Origin: a virus
IMG/VR virus record: IMGVR_UViG_3300030333_004130
Location: 1 to 44,161 of that record
DNA length: 44,161 nt
Direction: 5' to 3' (one strand)
The position numbers were made by a program, and so were the translations under genes. The notes below the pieces were generated by a model. The model saw only the letters and a list, made by a program, of their open reading frames with translations, was not told the origin of the DNA and searched no databases. Below, one piece after another: positions 12,983 to 21,111 of this stretch (position 1 is its first letter; every line of letters begins with the position of its first letter).

Positions 12983-12990
12983 ATGAGAAT

Positions 12991-14880
12991 ATGGAAATAC
13001 AACAAGAAATACTATCAGATATCACTGTGCATATGAAATACGCCAAGTGGAAAGAAGCAGAGCAGCGAAAGGAAACTTGGGAAGAGATATGTAACAGAAA
13101 TAAACAAATGCACCTTGATTCCATTAAGAAGAGCGACTTAGACAAAAAGCATAAGGAAATTCTAAGCAATCAGATTCACAACACATATGATAATTATGTG
13201 ATACCTAAGAAGATATTACCTTCTATGAGGTCAATGCAATTTGCAGGAAAGCCAATTGAACTATCACCTAACCGTGTTTACAATTGTGCTTACATGCCCA
13301 TTGACCATTACCTGTCATTCTCAGAAGCAATGTTTCTATTGTTAGGAGGAACAGGTGTAGGCTACTCAGTCCAAAGACATCATGTGGACAAGTTGCCTGA
13401 GATTAGATTACCTAATCCAAAGAGAACTTACAGACATCTAGTTGCTGACTCGATTGAGGGTTGGGCTGATGCTGTGAAAGTGTTGTTTGAGTCTTACATT
13501 GGTAAGAGAGCAACAACAGTTAGATTCGATTATTCAGACATAAGGCCAAAGGGTAGTCCATTGAAGACTAGTGGTGGTAAAGCACCCGGCCCTCAACCTC
13601 TAAAGGAATGTCTAGTAAAGGTGGAGGGAATTCTCGCCAACAAGGACAATGGAGACAAACTAACTACATTAGAAGCACACGATATTGTATGTTATATTGC
13701 GGATGCAGTATTAGCAGGTGGTATTCGTAGAGCAGCACTAATCAGTTTATTCAGTGCTGATGACGATGACATGATAACATCGAAGTCAGGACACTTTTGG
13801 GAGAAGAATCCACAGAGAGCAAGAGCAAACAACTCAGTAGTTCTACTACGACACAGAATCAAGAGGGACTTCTTCAACAATCTATGGAAGAGAGTTCAAA
13901 ATTCAGGTTCAGGAGAACCGGGATTCTACTTCACGAATGACAAGGATTGGGGAACTAATCCCTGTTGTGAGATTGCACTTCGACCATATCAGTTCTGTAA
14001 CTTAACAGAAGTGAATGTGTCTGATGTGACTAATCAAGATGAATTGAATGCGAGAGTTGAACACGCTACTTTCTTGGGAACACTACAAGCATCTTACACC
14101 GACTTCCATTATTTGAGGGAAGTTTGGAAGAAAACTACACAGAAAGATGCCTTGCTTGGAGTATCCATGACAGGTATAGCGAGTGGAACTGTTCTCGATT
14201 TAGATATGGAGAAGGCTGCCGACATAGCAAGGGCTGCGAATACCCACTATGCAGTAGCATTGGGTATCAAGACAGCAGCGAGAATAACATGTGTGAAACC
14301 TGCTGGAACTACTAGTCTAGTTATGGGAACTTCATCAGGCATACATGCTTGGTGGTCTGAGTATTACATTAGGAGAATCAGAGTATTGAAGACAGAATCA
14401 ATCTACAACTATCTGATAACTAAGTTCCCTGATTTAGTAGAGGATGACTATCACAACCCTAATCAGGCTATTATCTCCATACCTCAGAAGACTCCTGCTG
14501 GAACTTCCATTACAAGAGAAGAGTCAGCATTGGAGATGCTTGAGAGAGTTAAGAGAGTATCAGTTGATTGGGTTCTGACAGGACATAACAGAGGAGTCAA
14601 TACTCACAATGTTTCAGCAACAGTTAACATTCGTGAAGATGAATGGGATGATGTTAGAAACTGGATGTGGAAGAATAGAGATTTCTATAATGGGTTATCT
14701 GTTCTACCATTTGATGGCGGTGTCTACAAACAAGCACCACATGAACCGATAAGCAAGAAACAATATGAGTCTATGTTGAAGTTACTTACTAGCATAGATT
14801 TAACAGAAGTGATTGAACTGGAAGACAACACCGATTTGCAAGGAGAACTTGCATGTGCTGGTGGGGTATGCGAAATATGA
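12991..14880 (+). CDS. nrdJ: Adenosylcobalamin-dependent (class II) ribonucleotide reductase, monomeric RTPR type, 629 aa
   Basis: Reduces ribonucleotides to deoxyribonucleotides for viral DNA synthesis, using adenosylcobalamin to make the active-site radical. Evidence: substrate/redox Cys99 (VYNCAYMP); loop LLGGTGVGYSVQ; the catalytic segment NPCCEI (residues 323-328) with the presumed radical Cys325 and Glu327; redox partner Cys336 in CNLTE; the late motif PAGTTSLVMGTSSGIH; and the C-terminal redox pair Cys622 and Cys627 (CAGGVC). Size and motifs fit the RTPR-like class II group. The NPCGEI Gly is replaced by Cys326. Start follows AAGGAG behind a stem-loop. RNR genes are common in lytic marine viruses. 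Confidence 0.92.
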   Translation: MEIQQEILSDITVHMKYAKWKEAEQRKETWEEICNRNKQMHLDSIKKSDLDKKHKEILSNQIHNTYDNYVIPKKILPSMRSMQFAGKPIELSPNRVYNCAYMPIDHYLSFSEAMFLLLGGTGVGYSVQRHHVDKLPEIRLPNPKRTYRHLVADSIEGWADAVKVLFESYIGKRATTVRFDYSDIRPKGSPLKTSGGKAPGPQPLKECLVKVEGILANKDNGDKLTTLEAHDIVCYIADAVLAGGIRRAALISLFSADDDDMITSKSGHFWEKNPQRARANNSVVLLRHRIKRDFFNNLWKRVQNSGSGEPGFYFTNDKDWGTNPCCEIALRPYQFCNLTEVNVSDVTNQDELNARVEHATFLGTLQASYTDFHYLREVWKKTTQKDALLGVSMTGIASGTVLDLDMEKAADIARAANTHYAVALGIKTAARITCVKPAGTTSLVMGTSSGIHAWWSEYYIRRIRVLKTESIYNYLITKFPDLVEDDYHNPNQAIISIPQKTPAGTSITREESALEMLERVKRVSVDWVLTGHNRGVNTHNVSATVNIREDEWDDVRNWMWKNRDFYNGLSVLPFDGGVYKQAPHEPISKKQYESMLKLLTSIDLTEVIELEDNTDLQGELACAGGVCEI

Positions 14881-15158
14881 ATAGGAAACAAATCCTAGCA
14901 ATTGAAAATGAAGTCATATCTAGTATGACTAATAATGGAGCAAAGGAAAGAATATCAAGAATGTATAAGCAAACTAAAGATAATGGTAGAAAGATGTCAT
15001 CTACCCAAATATTGAATGCTATTCAGTATTATATCCGAATGGGATATTCAAGTATCTCTAAGGATGAATTGTTTGACTTGTATAATTTGAAAATGTATAA
15101 TAAAAGAAATGGTGATGAAAATGAAGATGAAAATTATATTACCCAATATCAGAAGTGA
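14877..15158 (+). CDS. Unknown helical protein, 93 aa
   Basis: Start at 14877 (MNRKQILAIE) overlaps the RNR stop by ATGA. Basic, helical, with MSSTQILNAIQYYIRMGYSSISKDELFDLYNLK, possibly a small DNA-binding or dimerisation fold. The C-terminal codons (NGDENEDEN) come from the repetitive GATGAAAATGAAGATGAAAAT junction that supplies the start of the next gene. Confidence 0.65.
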   Translation: MNRKQILAIENEVISSMTNNGAKERISRMYKQTKDNGRKMSSTQILNAIQYYIRMGYSSISKDELFDLYNLKMYNKRNGDENEDENYITQYQK

Positions 15159-16350
15159 CTACCAAGCAGGTGAGATGCACTCTTCTTTTTTGGTGAAGAC
15201 CACAAATGATATGCTAAACAGTTGGGCAAGGACAAACCTAAATCATATGGGTGAAGTTATTTCTCGATGCAGAAGGACAGGAAATAGACACTATCACGAT
15301 GAGTATTACTGGAATCAAATTGCTGACACAATGCATAGGCTTTTCATGCATCTAGGTAGAACAGAATATGCTAAGTCAAGTGAGATGACATACATCACCT
15401 TCCGATATAAGGATGGAGATGCGACAATCATTCTTAGGAAGGATGGTAACAAGTATATCTTGAATGGTGTAAAGAAGAATCAGAAAGATGTTGCTATGGC
15501 TCTTGCTAAGATAATTGCATTTGGAGCGCAGAACCGAAGTTGTAGATTAATGAATCAATATATGGAAAGGAACATTCTCTATTCGGCTAACATTCTTCAT
15601 GCTTTAGAGAACCGAACACCATATTGGTTCTATGTGGATGGTAGAAAGACCAATGTTAAGATTAATACTAAGTTGATTGGTCAGGATGAAATAGCATTTG
15701 AGATATCTGAGAACATTTGGGCTTCGACTGATTTGAACAATGCTAACATATTCATTGATTGCTACAAGAATGGTGCTACTCGTTCTAAGAGATGGGCTAA
15801 CATTAGTCCTTCTAACCTGTGGTATAATTTGTTTGAAACACATCCTACTGAAGCAGAAATGAGTATGATGACAGCATGGCTTCTACAAAATAGAACGGAT
15901 GTCATCGTTGAGGAAAGAGCATTCGAGTTGCTTGAGAATATGGACAAGACATATGATGAGATTTCTCTTGTGAATGTTAAAAACCCTGTTTTCTCCCCTA
16001 ATGAATTGAAAGGGCTATCAGAAAAGTATGATTTTGGTCTTCTTGTTCATGGGAGTCTCGGTGATTGGTTGGTTTATCCTAATAGTAGGGCCGGAGGTTC
16101 TCAGAGATGCAGTGCAGTATTCTATGGCGATGACGGAAAGATAAATGGCCCATTCTGTATTGATGATGTCAACAGCAAGAATGTTACAGGAGACCAAATA
16201 GCAACAAGAGCAATGTTGTTGAAGAATGATAAAATGGCATTGCAGATGGTGTCTACATTGCGAGAGGTCAAGCCAACTAAATTTAGACTAAGTAAGAGGC
16301 TTCTCAACAGTGCAAAATATGAAGGTAAGCCAAATCTGAGAGGTGTATAG
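15121..16350 (+). CDS. Large unknown protein, 409 aa
   Basis: Start at 15121 (MKMKIILPNIRSDY) is chosen because GGTGATG precedes it at normal distance; ATGs at 15109 and 15115 are alternatives. An alpha/beta protein without Walker motifs, Cys clusters or membrane segments. It has many aromatic residues and a basic start of the domain (RCRRTGNRHYHDEYYW). It lies between RNR and TFB and ends one base before the TFB start region, so an early role is likely. No family recognised. Confidence 0.72.
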   Translation: MKMKIILPNIRSDYQAGEMHSSFLVKTTNDMLNSWARTNLNHMGEVISRCRRTGNRHYHDEYYWNQIADTMHRLFMHLGRTEYAKSSEMTYITFRYKDGDATIILRKDGNKYILNGVKKNQKDVAMALAKIIAFGAQNRSCRLMNQYMERNILYSANILHALENRTPYWFYVDGRKTNVKINTKLIGQDEIAFEISENIWASTDLNNANIFIDCYKNGATRSKRWANISPSNLWYNLFETHPTEAEMSMMTAWLLQNRTDVIVEERAFELLENMDKTYDEISLVNVKNPVFSPNELKGLSEKYDFGLLVHGSLGDWLVYPNSRAGGSQRCSAVFYGDDGKINGPFCIDDVNSKNVTGDQIATRAMLLKNDKMALQMVSTLREVKPTKFRLSKRLLNSAKYEGKPNLRGV

Positions 16351-16351
16351 T

Positions 16352-17254
16352 ATGGGCAGTTTATGTGCAGAATGTAAGTGTGATTCCTTCACATTTGATG
16401 ACCGTCTTGGTGAGAATGTCTGTGATGAATGTGGGCTTGTGCATGTGGTTAGACCGTTTGAGGAAACTGTAACGCCCCGAACAAGAAATGGTGATTTTAC
16501 CTATGAGAATACTAGGGAATTGGGTTCTATTATACTAGAAACTAAATCCAACCTCAAACTAAACCAAATGTTTAGAATGAAAAACCACAATACTTGGGCT
16601 AAGAAAGAATCTGACACAGACATACGAACAATGCGTCTGTGTATGATGATTCTTTCCCATTATTCTATGAAAAATAGAGAGCATGTTAATTCTTACTTAC
16701 GCTCACTAAATAGTGAGAGAGTGTTTCGTGGTATCTCTGTGGAAAACAGAGCAGCAGCGTTAACATACTACATTTTGAAGGAAGCGGGAATTACAGTTAG
16801 TCTTGCCAAACATAGTGAGATTTCAATGGTTGAAAGAAAGTATATCTCAAGGTATGTCAAGAGAATAGCAAAGCACTTTCGTAAAGCACATGTTCTATCT
16901 ACAATCAATTCACATGGGATTGCAGCAACCATCCTAGATAAATTAGAAGATGTTTCTCCTAATTATAGAATGAATACTCTGCGTATGATTGATTTCTTAG
17001 ATGACTACTGTAAATCAATAGATGTTAGATTCACAACAAACAGAATATGTGCCATGATATGGGCTGTATCTGTTATGGAGGATGAAAGACATCATACGCA
17101 AGAATTGATTCGTGAAGCATCAGGCAATTGTTCTGTCATTGGTATGAGAATAGCATTGAAGGAAATATGTGGGTGGTTTGATTTGACAAAGGCAGACTTG
17201 TTCAGCCTATCTGTATCCGATTTCATACACGGAGCATACCTAAAATGGGAGTGA
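16352..17254 (+). CDS. tfb: Transcription initiation factor B (TFIIB homologue), 300 aa
   Basis: Archaeal TFB bridges TATA-bound TBP and RNA polymerase. N-terminal zinc ribbon: Cys5-x2-Cys8 and Cys24-x2-Cys27 (LCAEC...VCDECGLV). A linker in the position of the B-finger follows, then two helical repeats (about 75-185 and 195-295) in place of the cyclin folds. Length equals cellular TFB. The finger lacks a clear match to the conserved cellular sequence, so the protein is diverged. Start at 16352 (ATG) rather than the GTG at 16343. A viral TFB may steer host polymerase to the window's uniform TATA promoters. Confidence 0.85.
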   Translation: MGSLCAECKCDSFTFDDRLGENVCDECGLVHVVRPFEETVTPRTRNGDFTYENTRELGSIILETKSNLKLNQMFRMKNHNTWAKKESDTDIRTMRLCMMILSHYSMKNREHVNSYLRSLNSERVFRGISVENRAAALTYYILKEAGITVSLAKHSEISMVERKYISRYVKRIAKHFRKAHVLSTINSHGIAATILDKLEDVSPNYRMNTLRMIDFLDDYCKSIDVRFTTNRICAMIWAVSVMEDERHHTQELIREASGNCSVIGMRIALKEICGWFDLTKADLFSLSVSDFIHGAYLKWE

Positions 17255-17258
17255 TAAA

Positions 17259-17513
17259 ATGGAAGATGTAATAGAAACTATGCAGAAAATGCAATACCAC
17301 TTCAGTATGTTTATTGAAGAGTATGAAAGACTACCACAGTTGAAGAATGTTGTTAGAAGAACTGTGCTAGAAGACGCAATCTCTGTTGTTGGAGCGACAA
17401 TGGATGGAATAACACATGAGATAATTGATGCATATCATCAATATCAACAAGAACAAATTAACAAATGGGAAATAATAGAATTGAGTGATGAAAATGAAAA
17501 TGAGAATGAATAG
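17259..17513 (+). CDS. Small helical acidic protein, 84 aa
   Basis: Starts after GGGAGTGATAAA. Predicted four-helix content, with an acidic tail DENENENE that is produced by the repetitive junction GATGAAAATGAAAATGAGAATGA. Overlaps the E1-like gene start. No family. Confidence 0.65.
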   Translation: MEDVIETMQKMQYHFSMFIEEYERLPQLKNVVRRTVLEDAISVVGATMDGITHEIIDAYHQYQQEQINKWEIIELSDENENENE

Positions 17514-18099
17514 AAATGTAATGATAATTGGAGCAGGTGGAATAGGTAGTTTTCTTACCTATTTCTTAGAGAGATTAGGATACCGGATAACTGTATTTGA
17601 TGAGGATAGTGTAGAGAAGAAAAATCTCACTTATCAAAACTACTTTGAATCCGATATCGGAGAGAAGAAAGTAGAATGCCTATCAGATAGAAACTACGGA
17701 ACAGTGGCTAAAGGAAGAGTAATAGATGAGCCATATCATGTTCTAACAGAGAAGCAACTACAAGGCTATGACTTAGTTATCTGTTGTGCAGACAACTTGG
17801 TAGTGAGGCGTTTATTATATCGGCAAGGGTTTGGTTCTGATGCCAAGATTAAGTGGTTAGATTTGAGAGCGCAAGGAAGAACTGCTGCTCTTATCTCTTA
17901 CATGATTGACCCTAATATGATGGATGCATTCCTAGCAGGGGAAGAAGGTTCTTTCTCTTGTCAAGCAGGAGAATGGGATGGAACTCCACAAGGAGTAGAT
18001 TGTATGAATATCGCTATTGCTGGAATTGCAACACAGTGGATTCAGAAATGGTTCAACAATAATGATGATGTTGTTGATAAAATGGTGTTGCAAGTATGA
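17494..18099 (+). CDS. E1/ThiF/MoeB-like adenylating enzyme, 201 aa
   Basis: Rossmann-type ATP-using enzyme that adenylates the C-terminus of ubiquitin-like or sulfur-carrier proteins. Evidence: GAGGIGS nucleotide loop (residues 13-19); acidic pair DED (36-38) with VEKKNLTYQ (N44), equivalent to the conserved D-x-D-x-V-x-x-x-N-L-x-x-Q; Lys59 in the DIGEKKV motif; VICCADN (Asp100); and WLDLRAQGR, typical of ThiF-like proteins. Possible thioester Cys: C97, C98, C156 or C170. Shorter than ThiF/MoeB (about 240-250), lacking a rhodanese domain and the four-Cys zinc site. Start 17494 chosen by the GTGATG site; 17485 and 17506 are alternatives. Confidence 0.82.
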   Translation: MKMRMNRNVMIIGAGGIGSFLTYFLERLGYRITVFDEDSVEKKNLTYQNYFESDIGEKKVECLSDRNYGTVAKGRVIDEPYHVLTEKQLQGYDLVICCADNLVVRRLLYRQGFGSDAKIKWLDLRAQGRTAALISYMIDPNMMDAFLAGEEGSFSCQAGEWDGTPQGVDCMNIAIAGIATQWIQKWFNNNDDVVDKMVLQV

Positions 18100-18254
18100 T
18101 ATGTAATTGCAAGCCTTGTGAGTGTCACTATCCACTACGCACATATGTAGGTAAGAAAACCACAGTCCCTCTAAAGGAGGCATTAGTTGTGTGTGGAAGA
18201 TGCAAGCAAGAGATAGAATGTAAACTATGTAGGAATGATGAAAATGAAATGTAG
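18096..18254 (+). CDS. Cys-rich micro-protein, 52 aa
   Basis: MICNCKPCECHYPL... with eight or more Cys, including CKPCEC, CGRC and CKLC, sufficient for two zinc sites. Its ATG overlaps the stop of the E1-like gene (ATGA), so it is co-translated with it and might bind it. No known family. Confidence 0.68.
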   Translation: MICNCKPCECHYPLRTYVGKKTTVPLKEALVVCGRCKQEIECKLCRNDENEM

Positions 18255-18327
18255 TAACTGTGGAATGGAAATAACAGAATTGAGAATTAAGACAGAAGAC
18301 TGTTGTAGATGGGTGGTGATGAGATGA
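18244..18327 (+). CDS. Zinc-knuckle micro-protein, 27 aa
   Basis: MKCSNCGMEITEL..., with CSNC and CC, enough for one zinc knuckle. It starts in the end of the previous gene and overlaps the next start by ATGA. Very short, so coding status is uncertain. Confidence 0.45.
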   Translation: MKCSNCGMEITELRIKTEDCCRWVVMR

Positions 18328-18554
18328 GAGCGAGTTCAAAGATACATGTTGAATATGAAGTATTGAAATACATAATGGATAGAATAGACCTATCTGAAAT
18401 AGAAGAAAGAATGTGTCCTTCAGGAGATAGTGTAGCAGAGAAGAGATTCAAGGATGGTGCTGATTCAGTATCAAACCTAGTGAACAATCTGATAGTTAGA
18501 AGACTACACAGATTACCGAAAACACATCCTGCCTACAAGGAGAAGGGAGAATGA
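18324..18554 (+). CDS. Unknown protein, 76 aa
   Basis: Start at 18324 (MRASSKIHVEYEVLKYIMDRID) after GGTGGTGATGAG. Helical, mixed charge, ends in a basic stretch (RRLHRLPKTHPAYKEKGE). Coupled to both neighbours. No motif. Confidence 0.65.
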   Translation: MRASSKIHVEYEVLKYIMDRIDLSEIEERMCPSGDSVAEKRFKDGADSVSNLVNNLIVRRLHRLPKTHPAYKEKGE

Positions 18555-18643
18555 ATCCTGACTATTATTGGTCTTTAATGCACAGATTAAATGCCGAAGT
18601 AAATGTTAGGCAATTGCGAAAACAATTAGGTGAAGAGGAATGA
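18551..18643 (+). CDS. Micro-protein, 30 aa
   Basis: MNPDYYWSLMHRLNAEVNVRQLRKQLGEEE, quoted in part only by its features: an aromatic start, then one amphipathic helix. ATGA overlaps at both ends favour translation. Confidence 0.5.
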   Translation: MNPDYYWSLMHRLNAEVNVRQLRKQLGEEE

Positions 18644-18903
18644 AGTATATTCATTTCACGATAGCAGATAAGGTTCTATGTGGGGCAGAAGAAGAACCAG
18701 TTCCTGAGCATTTGGCAGATACAAGAAGGCTGTGCAATGATTGCATTGATGTGATTTGGAAGGAACAGTATAGAAGGAATGTGCTACTCCGGTTGAAGAT
18801 AGACAGTAAAGAGGTAGAGAAGAAAAAGCAAGAAGTTGTGGTTGAAGAGCCTCGATTAGTTCCACCAAGACCAATCAAAAATCTTCGACATTATATGAGG
18901 TGA
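18640..18903 (+). CDS. Small protein with one Cys pair region, 87 aa
   Basis: MKYIHFTIADKVLCG..., with C14 and the pair CNDC near residue 32: a possible three-Cys metal site as in phage proteins of the 'LCG...(L)CxxC' type. C-terminal half is Lys/Glu/Val-rich and then proline-containing. Function unknown. Confidence 0.65.
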   Translation: MKYIHFTIADKVLCGAEEEPVPEHLADTRRLCNDCIDVIWKEQYRRNVLLRLKIDSKEVEKKKQEVVVEEPRLVPPRPIKNLRHYMR

Positions 18904-18907
18904 AAAA

Positions 18908-19114
18908 ATGGGAACAAGTTGGATAAAAAGGCACTCACATGAAGAGCCTGAAAGAATAAAGGCAGAGAAAAGAAGATATGAAGCATGGAAAAAAGAACAC
19001 AAGAGAAGATTTCCTACCCATGAAGACTTAATGAATCATATTAGGGCGAAGTATAATTGGCCTAAGTATAGCAAATATCAAAATAAATTAGGTGAAGAAG
19101 ATGAGCAGCAATGA
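18908..19114 (+). CDS. MGTSW protein, 68 aa, basic
   Basis: MGTSWIKRHSHEEPERIKAEKRRYEAWKK..., very basic and helical. Its N-terminus resembles the 47-aa protein at 5382-5525 in the leftward arm (MGTSWRKRNAHLKPRD), making the two likely paralogues. Possibly nucleic-acid binding. Confidence 0.68.
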   Translation: MGTSWIKRHSHEEPERIKAEKRRYEAWKKEHKRRFPTHEDLMNHIRAKYNWPKYSKYQNKLGEEDEQQ

Positions 19115-19346
19115 AGATGCAAATATAGATAATTTAACAGAAGAAGATATTGGGCAGATAATGACAGTAATATCCACTGATGGTTATTACCGACAAGCAG
19201 AGATTGTGAAGGTTGTATGTCCACATTGTCTTGAAGAGTTCTTGGGAACTAAGAGACATGCAGGTGGATTCATTGCAGGACACCGAGCGTTTCATGAGTT
19301 TGAGAACGAACAGGATATGAGAGTCACACAAATGGGAGGAACATAA
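19101..19346 (+). CDS. C2H2-like zinc-finger protein, 81 aa
   Basis: Start at 19101 (MSSNEDANID). CPHC near residue 39 with a following HAGG...GHRAFHEFE segment gives a Cys2His2-type finger (C-x2-C, then His in the helix). The acidic N-terminus (NLTEEDIGQIM) may be a second module. Overlaps its neighbour by 14 nt. Could be a DNA-binding regulator. Confidence 0.68.
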   Translation: MSSNEDANIDNLTEEDIGQIMTVISTDGYYRQAEIVKVVCPHCLEEFLGTKRHAGGFIAGHRAFHEFENEQDMRVTQMGGT

Positions 19347-19610
19347 ATGGAAATAGAAATGAAAGAATGTAGTATATGTGGTGGAAACATAGACATCCAC
19401 TATACAGAAGATGGAGAAGTATATTGGTCAGATGGTCATAATGCACAACCAGTTAACGATGGTAGATGTTGTGATGATTGTAATATGACAGTGGTAATGG
19501 TAGTCAGATTGAAAGACTATTTTATTCAACAAGATGGCAGCACAGACACAGAGGGACTGAACGAAGTTATTGGTGCATTGATACGAGCAAAGAAGCAGGT
19601 GAGTAAATGA
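19347..19610 (+). CDS. Phage-type zinc protein, 87 aa
   Basis: ECSICGGNID, then WSDGHNAQPVNDGRCCDDCN: a CxxCG...W-x-x-G-x-N-A-x-P-x-x-x-G-R-C-C-x-x-C-N pattern frequent in small phage proteins, four or five Cys for zinc. The tail helix follows. Role in those phages is not known to me. Sits directly before and overlaps the JAMM protease gene. Confidence 0.7.
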   Translation: MEIEMKECSICGGNIDIHYTEDGEVYWSDGHNAQPVNDGRCCDDCNMTVVMVVRLKDYFIQQDGSTDTEGLNEVIGALIRAKKQVSK

Positions 19611-20161
19611 ATAAAACAGATGAAACAGAATATGAAAATAATGGAATTAAAGGATTAGAAATAAAAGATGAGAATTGGATTGAGGATATCAAGACTGTAT
19701 TCAATAATATACAGTTTCAATACCCCTTTCCTGACCCACAAACTGAGGCTTTCTTCACAGTGATTTGGAACAAGTCTCTTGAGGCATTTGACTCCCCAAG
19801 AGAAGTTCAGGTAATTGTTGATGCGAAGGATGATTTGTATGTTAGTGTAGGGACATTTGGCTTTGTGAGTTTCAAAGACCAAGAGGAACAACTAGGTGGC
19901 ATGAAGTTGCCATTGAAGTGTTGGATACACACACATCCATTCGGTCAGGCTTTCTTCAGTGGAACAGATTGGTCAACTATCAAGGCATGGAAAGGAATGA
20001 TGGAAAGTGCAACTGTTCTTGGAGATAACCAATTCATATCATATGATTGCAATTCTGAGATAGCAAAGCAAGTTCAGTATGGCATTTACCAACAACAGCC
20101 TGTTGAGAAACCTGAGTGGGTTAAGGCAGCAGAAGATGCATTGGAAGGCGAAGAAGAATGA
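19607..20161 (+). CDS. JAB/JAMM metalloprotease, deubiquitinase-like, 184 aa
   Basis: A zinc isopeptidase of the JAB1/MPN/Mov34 type, known to cleave ubiquitin-like tags or process their C-termini. The complete JAMM signature is present: His108-x-His110-(x7)-Ser118-(x2)-Asp121 (HTHPFGQAFFSGTD). A catalytic Glu is expected in the strand before it; Glu48 or Glu59 is a candidate. The N-terminal 40 residues are extra. There is no NlpC/P60 domain, so it does not look like the phage tail-assembly (lambda K) form. With the E1-like and Ub-like genes it suggests a tagging pathway. Acidic C-terminus (EEDALEGEEE-like). Confidence 0.82.
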   Translation: MNKTDETEYENNGIKGLEIKDENWIEDIKTVFNNIQFQYPFPDPQTEAFFTVIWNKSLEAFDSPREVQVIVDAKDDLYVSVGTFGFVSFKDQEEQLGGMKLPLKCWIHTHPFGQAFFSGTDWSTIKAWKGMMESATVLGDNQFISYDCNSEIAKQVQYGIYQQQPVEKPEWVKAAEDALEGEEE

Positions 20162-20349
20162 GCAAGAAGTTCTACACAATAGCCTTGCAGTATGATGTTG
20201 ATGGTGAGCCATGTGACCCACCACATCACATCGAGGATAGAATGGTTGCAATGATGCAATTAATGCATGAAATTGGATTTGGTATGGATGTGAAATATGG
20301 TTATGCAGAACAGAATATATTAGATATGATTGATACAGGAGATGAATGA
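20158..20349 (+). CDS. Unknown protein, 63 aa
   Basis: Overlaps the JAMM gene by ATGA. MSKKFYTIALQYDVDGEPCDPP, then a helix (MVAMMQLMHEIGFG). No motif recognised; coupling to the JAMM gene makes a functional link possible. Confidence 0.65.
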   Translation: MSKKFYTIALQYDVDGEPCDPPHHIEDRMVAMMQLMHEIGFGMDVKYGYAEQNILDMIDTGDE

Positions 20350-20350
20350 A

Positions 20351-20584
20351 ATGAATGATAAATTTTACAAGTTACAAACAGAATCAGGAATGACGACATT
20401 GAATATGGCAGAGGTATCTGCCTATTCAGTCGTTGAGATACAAGAGGGTATGTTGAAGAAAAACACATACGATGTAGAGATACATCTGCGTAGTGGAACT
20501 ATCTTCACTACTAAGATGACAGAATCAGAATTGACGATTTGGGAGGATGTCTTCTTTCCTAAGTCGGTGATAAGTGATGAGTAA
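20351..20584 (+). CDS. Unknown beta-rich protein, 77 aa
   Basis: Start at 20351 (MNDKFYKLQTESG) after GGAGATGAATGAA. A series of strands (TTLNMAEVSAYSVVEI, TYDVEIHLRSGTIFTTKM) suggests a small beta-barrel or sheet. The next gene starts inside its end. Confidence 0.65.
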   Translation: MNDKFYKLQTESGMTTLNMAEVSAYSVVEIQEGMLKKNTYDVEIHLRSGTIFTTKMTESELTIWEDVFFPKSVISDE

Positions 20585-21110
20585 CCGAAGCAAAAAACAG
20601 ACACAGTTCCATCGGGCATTTAGCAAAAAAACATATGATGCCCGAAATCTTTCGGGACTGCACCCAAACTCAAAGAAAAGAGAATTAATATGGGATGAAA
20701 AATATCTCTATTCATCTGATGGGAAATATAAGTTTGTAACCTATGATAATTATTATTCATATGAAAGAGAACTTAACTCAAAAAAAATAGATAAAATGTT
20801 AGATGAAATGTTTAACGATGAAAAGGTGAAAAAAATGGAAAAGCAAAAACAAGTAATAATGAAAATGAATGTAACCTGTGTAGGACACCCTGCTGTAATC
20901 AATAAAGAGGGCAGAGTAAAATGCAATAAGCAGATTGAGATAGAATTACCCTCAACTGATTTAGCAACTAATCAACAGGCAATGACGAAAGCGTTAGGAG
21001 AAAAAAATTGGCACAGATTGAAGACGATGAGTGTTTTCCAGTATTTCTGTCCTACTTGCACTAACACAATCTTAGATAAGAGAGAAGAATGTAAGTATAG
21101 GTGGGGTTAG
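20577..21110 (+). CDS. Basic zinc-binding protein, 177 aa
   Basis: Strongly basic N-terminal half; the second half has C...GHPAVINKEGRVKC and CPTC, four Cys/His ligands for a zinc domain around residues 95-165. A nucleic-acid-binding role is plausible. No family recognised. Confidence 0.65.
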   Translation: MSNRSKKQTQFHRAFSKKTYDARNLSGLHPNSKKRELIWDEKYLYSSDGKYKFVTYDNYYSYERELNSKKIDKMLDEMFNDEKVKKMEKQKQVIMKMNVTCVGHPAVINKEGRVKCNKQIEIELPSTDLATNQQAMTKALGEKNWHRLKTMSVFQYFCPTCTNTILDKREECKYRWG

Positions 21111-21111
21111 A

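Noticed and set aside
19607-20161. Phage tail-assembly JAB (lambda K-like) function
   Set aside because: There is no NlpC/P60 domain and no tail gene nearby; the neighbouring genes are early-type genes and an E1-like enzyme is encoded close by.
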